From Euperipatoides rowelli (taxonomy: Eukaryota > Onychophora > Udeonychophora > Euonychophora > Peripatopsidae): 10,313 bases of DNA. The DNA lies in NCBI GenBank assembly GCA_003024985.2, contig PXIH01S0009324.1, one strand, 5' to 3'. Shown in pieces: positions 7,955 through 10,313 of the stretch. Position 1 is the stretch's first letter; every line of letters begins with the position of its first letter. The position numbers were made by a program, and so were the translations under genes. A model generated the notes under the pieces. It saw only the letters and a program-made list of their open reading frames with translations. It searched no databases and was not told where the DNA came from.

Positions 7955-8075
7955 TTGAACATTGTGCCTTGTCTTCATTTATACCCGCATGTTCCAGCAC
8001 TTGAAAGTATCGTAAAGATGAAGCAGATCTCAAGTTGCTAGTTATATTTTCCAATCCATCACTTATTGTAATTGG
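7955..8075 (-). other. Possible coding exon of an unrecognised gene
   Basis: The minus strand is open from 8054 to 7860, and the part above about 7955 has a varied, protein-like composition (SSLRYFQVLEHAGINEDKAQ), unlike the T-rich surroundings. Upstream, ttccaattacaataag could act as a splice acceptor (exon from about 8063). Downstream, caaatgaggGTAAAAAG resembles a donor (exon end near 7950). I recognise no domain. The conserved-looking stretch is short and chance remains a real possibility. Confidence 0.22.
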
Positions 8076-8119
8076 AATAATATTAGAATTTAATCCAATT
8101 TTTGAATTGTTTGAAAAAT

Positions 8120-8630
8120 TAATATTTTTTAATTATTTATTTAATTTTTATTTGTACGGTGGCTTGGTCATATATTTATTTATTTAGTTAGTTAAGTAGT
8201 GGTCATGATATAAATATTTTTAAATGCCATTTTAAGTAATTTAAATTAATGCTGATTTGATATTTGAAATAAATGCCGTTCATAAAGTTACCAAGTTTTA
8301 TTTAATTTGAATGTTGTTTCATAACCTTTTTATCTGAAATGATTTATCAACAAGAAGGACTCTTATGTGTTAGGCAAACATTTTTTCCTATTGTTTAAAA
8401 AGCTAAAGGAAGTGTAACTTTGAAAAATCCTTATTGTTAAAATGGTAACTCCTTTGTTTTAACTTTTCTCAGCGCAGTATCCACCATACCGCATTGGCGT
8501 ATTATGGTATTTTATGGGTAAAATCACCACAAAACCACAGGTATCATTTGTGAAGTAACAATCAAACGTTACTAACTTTTTGCAAACAGTCTCTAGAGTT
8601 GGACTATTTTCCATTAAAGCCTATCAGTGG
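8120..8630. other. AT-rich non-coding stretch
   Basis: No open frame of note and no RNA gene are seen. An imperfect inverted repeat surrounds ccataccgcattggcg at about 8484-8507 (ccatac...tatgg), too weak to call as an element. Confidence 0.4.
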
Positions 8631-8632
8631 AT

Positions 8633-9036
8633 TTAAAACTTGTAAACAAAAGAAAAGCTGTCATTTATGGAGTAATGGTTTACTGTGTGATAAATCTTTA
8701 CACCTTTTATCATATAAAAGCCTGTGGAGGAAGAAATCCTGATCCATAAAACTACGAATCTCATTTTTGATCCTAATACAATCTTATCTGAATGAATCAC
8801 TGAAGTAGTCATCATCATCAATATGAGGAAGCCTGAAAGGAAGATATAGCTTGTGATGTGTAAAAAGATGCTGTCAACATAAGCAGTAGTAGACCGATCG
8901 TTTGTGGCCGGTCCTGTTTCTGCTGAAGAATTATCATAGTAAGTTTCCCTGTCAAAGAATTTTTTAAGTTTATCATTGCAGTTTACTTGTGTGCCAGATT
9001 TATGCTGAAAAAGATGTGCCAACCTACCGATAGATG
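8633..9036 (-). other. Possible exon(s) of an unrecognised membrane or acidic protein gene
   Basis: The minus strand is open for 129 codons and stays open slightly upstream to a TAG near 9053; the nominal first codon is TTG, so this is not a natural start. The upstream border cttacaaacttttag resembles a splice acceptor (exon from 9036). The first half is polar (HLFQHKSGTQ, KKFFDRETYYDNSSAETG), followed by a hydrophobic stretch that could cross a membrane (about 8785-8865). A second acceptor-like site, tatatcttcctttcag (about 8840-8855), would instead open another frame rich in Asp (PHIDDDDYFSDSF) that ends at a TAA. The two readings are exclusive. No family is recognised. Confidence 0.25.
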
Positions 9037-9052
9037 CTAAAAGTTTGTAAGT

Positions 9053-9690
9053 GCACTACCATTGATTTCCCATTTCCAACCGCAGATCCAAGAATTGAAA
9101 TTATAACATCAAAATTATTAATGTGGATCCACCAGAACTAATATGCGCTGTGATGCAATTAACGGCATATACATTAATTATTAATTAGTGATAGTGTGAC
9201 CACTCATCTTTTTATTTTAAATGTTTGTTTTTTTAATGTTTAAATTTAAGAATATTTAAATGTCTAGCAAAATTCATGTTTAAAATTTTTTATTGTTTAT
9301 CTGTCTAAATATCCAATTTTAAAATATTTGTTTCACTAAAGCTTAATGGCCATAATAAAATATAATATGAATTGCTAAATCTGATTATGGTGTGATCAAT
9401 CTAATTTAGTGTGTGTAGACATGAAATGAATTTAGTTTAGTAGTTTTTTTTGTCCATGCGAATGGTGAAATATTTGATCATAATCTTACTAATCTTTTTT
9501 ATCTTTTAATCAAGTTATGAGCAAAGTTTTATTTAGGCAAATTGTGGATAGGCTGCATAAAGATAATTTCATATTAATTTTATATAATGAGGTGTCTATT
9601 ATATTTTAATCAGCATAACATGTAATCTCTAGTCTTTCTTTGGATGAGAATGTTTCCAACAGAGTTAGGATGTTTTTTTTTTTCTCTTTT
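9053..9690. other. AT-rich non-coding stretch
   Basis: No coding frame or RNA gene is visible. There is a perfect 10-base palindrome gtggatccac at 9123-9132 and a good splice-donor-like gtaagt on the + strand at 9047-9052, with no convincing exon before it. Confidence 0.4.
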
Positions 9691-9692
9691 AG

Positions 9693-10045
9693 ATGCTGTC
9701 AAGAACACGAATACTTCCTTAGCTAGAGTTAAGTCCATTTATTCTAGTTGCATTAAGATGATAGAAAAACCCTTTATTTTAATAATTTATCAACAAAATA
9801 GAAGTTTCAAAATGACATAAAATTAGAAATAAATAAAATATAAATGCCAGTAAAAGTAGGTACTATGTGATTTGCCTGTGCCCTCCTCTTGTGGAAGTGC
9901 CCAATGTTGGGTGCCAAGCAAGCTGACCCTGGGTGTGTCAAATCACTGCACAAACATACAGTACATTCATATAAGTTACACTTTTGCCATGATAGGAAAA
10001 CACTAGGAACAAAATCAATAAAGTTTACATTTTATACGTCTTGTT
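9693..10045 (+). other. Possible terminal exon and 3' UTR of a + strand host transcript
   Basis: The sequence at about 9671-9692 is an almost pure pyrimidine tract ending in ttttag, a strong-looking splice acceptor. One frame after it stays open for about 45 codons (AVKNTNTSLARVKSIY and on) to a TAA near 9819. The rest would be 3' UTR, ending with AATAAA at 10017-10022 and a GT-rich tail (about 10040-10060). The sequence from about 9870 to 9935 is clearly more GC-rich than its surroundings. No protein family is recognised, and the peptide is plain enough to be chance. Confidence 0.27.
10017..10022 (+). promoter_or_regulatory. Candidate polyadenylation signal AATAAA
   Basis: A canonical AATAAA is followed 20-40 bases later by the GT-rich sequence cttgttgagtttgtgtcttt, the usual arrangement of a metazoan poly(A) site. 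In AT-rich DNA the hexamer alone is weak evidence; the downstream GT-rich element adds some weight. Confidence 0.38.
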
Positions 10046-10108
10046 GAGTTTGTGTCTTTATTTTATTTCATGTTTTAATAATCTATTTGAAATTTTAGTT
10101 AGGGTAGT

Positions 10109-10171
10109 CTAATCATAGTTTTGATATCTTCAATTGACAGTGACATGTGTCAATTGTCAAGCTATGATTAG
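10109..10171. repeat. 63-nt imperfect hairpin
   Basis: The outer arms ctaatcatag (10109-10118) and ctatgattag (10162-10171) match perfectly over 10 bases. The inner arms caattgaca (10131-10139) and tgtcaattg (10148-10156) match over 9, closing an 8-base loop. Between them tttga on the left can face tcaag on the right, leaving a bulge of about 7 bases on the left arm. The size fits a small precursor RNA such as a pre-miRNA, but also a tiny foldback or a relic of a DNA transposon. Confidence 0.55.
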
Positions 10172-10313
10172 GCCGGTCACATTCCATTCTAGCCGTATGG
10201 TGAAATGTGAAAAGCAAGTTGGAAAATTCTCTCTGCTGAAATTTGTCTTTGAAATATATTGTTTGGGGTTAAACACCTGAATCATACATTTCATGATTTT
10301 TACCAATATTTTA

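Noticed and set aside
9867-9946. snoRNA or SINE at the GC-rich patch
   Set aside because: No clear C/D or H/ACA boxes, and no tRNA-like A and B promoter boxes could be identified.

Overview
The window is AT-rich eukaryotic nuclear DNA, most likely from an arthropod. Three things point there: a decayed Ty3/gypsy-type LTR retrotransposon with the order gag-PR-RT-RNase H-IN, splice-like and poly(A)-like signals without any bacterial gene layout, and a mitochondrial ND5 fragment that reads sensibly only in the invertebrate mitochondrial code (AGA=Ser, TGA=Trp, ATA=Met). No intact protein-coding gene was found, and no tRNA, rRNA or CRISPR array.

Layout. 1-958 is T-rich non-coding sequence that may include the 5' LTR. 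A primer-binding-site-like sequence sits at 960-977, followed by a leader to 1401. The retrotransposon coding region runs from 1402 to 7159 on the + strand. Gag has a CCHC zinc knuckle whose first Cys codon is TGA. Protease has a stop in its DTGA active-site motif. Reverse transcriptase has lost the motif A Asp but keeps the DD of motif C. RNase H has Asn at one catalytic Asp. Integrase has an intact HHCC finger, first two catalytic Asps present and Lys at the catalytic Glu. At least seven frame changes and many stops make the element a non-autonomous fossil.

About 1.29 kb of unrelated DNA (about 4766-6063) splits pol between RNase H and integrase. It is flanked by a 9-bp direct repeat, ataatataa. 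Removing one repeat copy and the block gives roughly the normal spacing between the two domains. The block carries the minus-strand ND5 fragment (nuclear mitochondrial DNA, 4822-5019), a pogo/Tigger-like terminus near 5352 and two related 21-bp GC-rich semi-palindromes (5950-5970 and 5993-6013). It therefore looks like several layers of insertion.

Downstream, 7160-7860 holds a polypurine tract and a cluster of palindromes where a 3' LTR would start, but I could not align a 5' and a 3' LTR by eye. Between 7950 and 9040 two minus-strand stretches resemble exons, with protein-like composition and splice-like borders but no recognised family. Between 9693 and about 10045 there is a possible + strand terminal exon with an AATAAA signal. 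A 63-nt imperfect hairpin lies at 10109-10171. All host-gene calls here are tentative.
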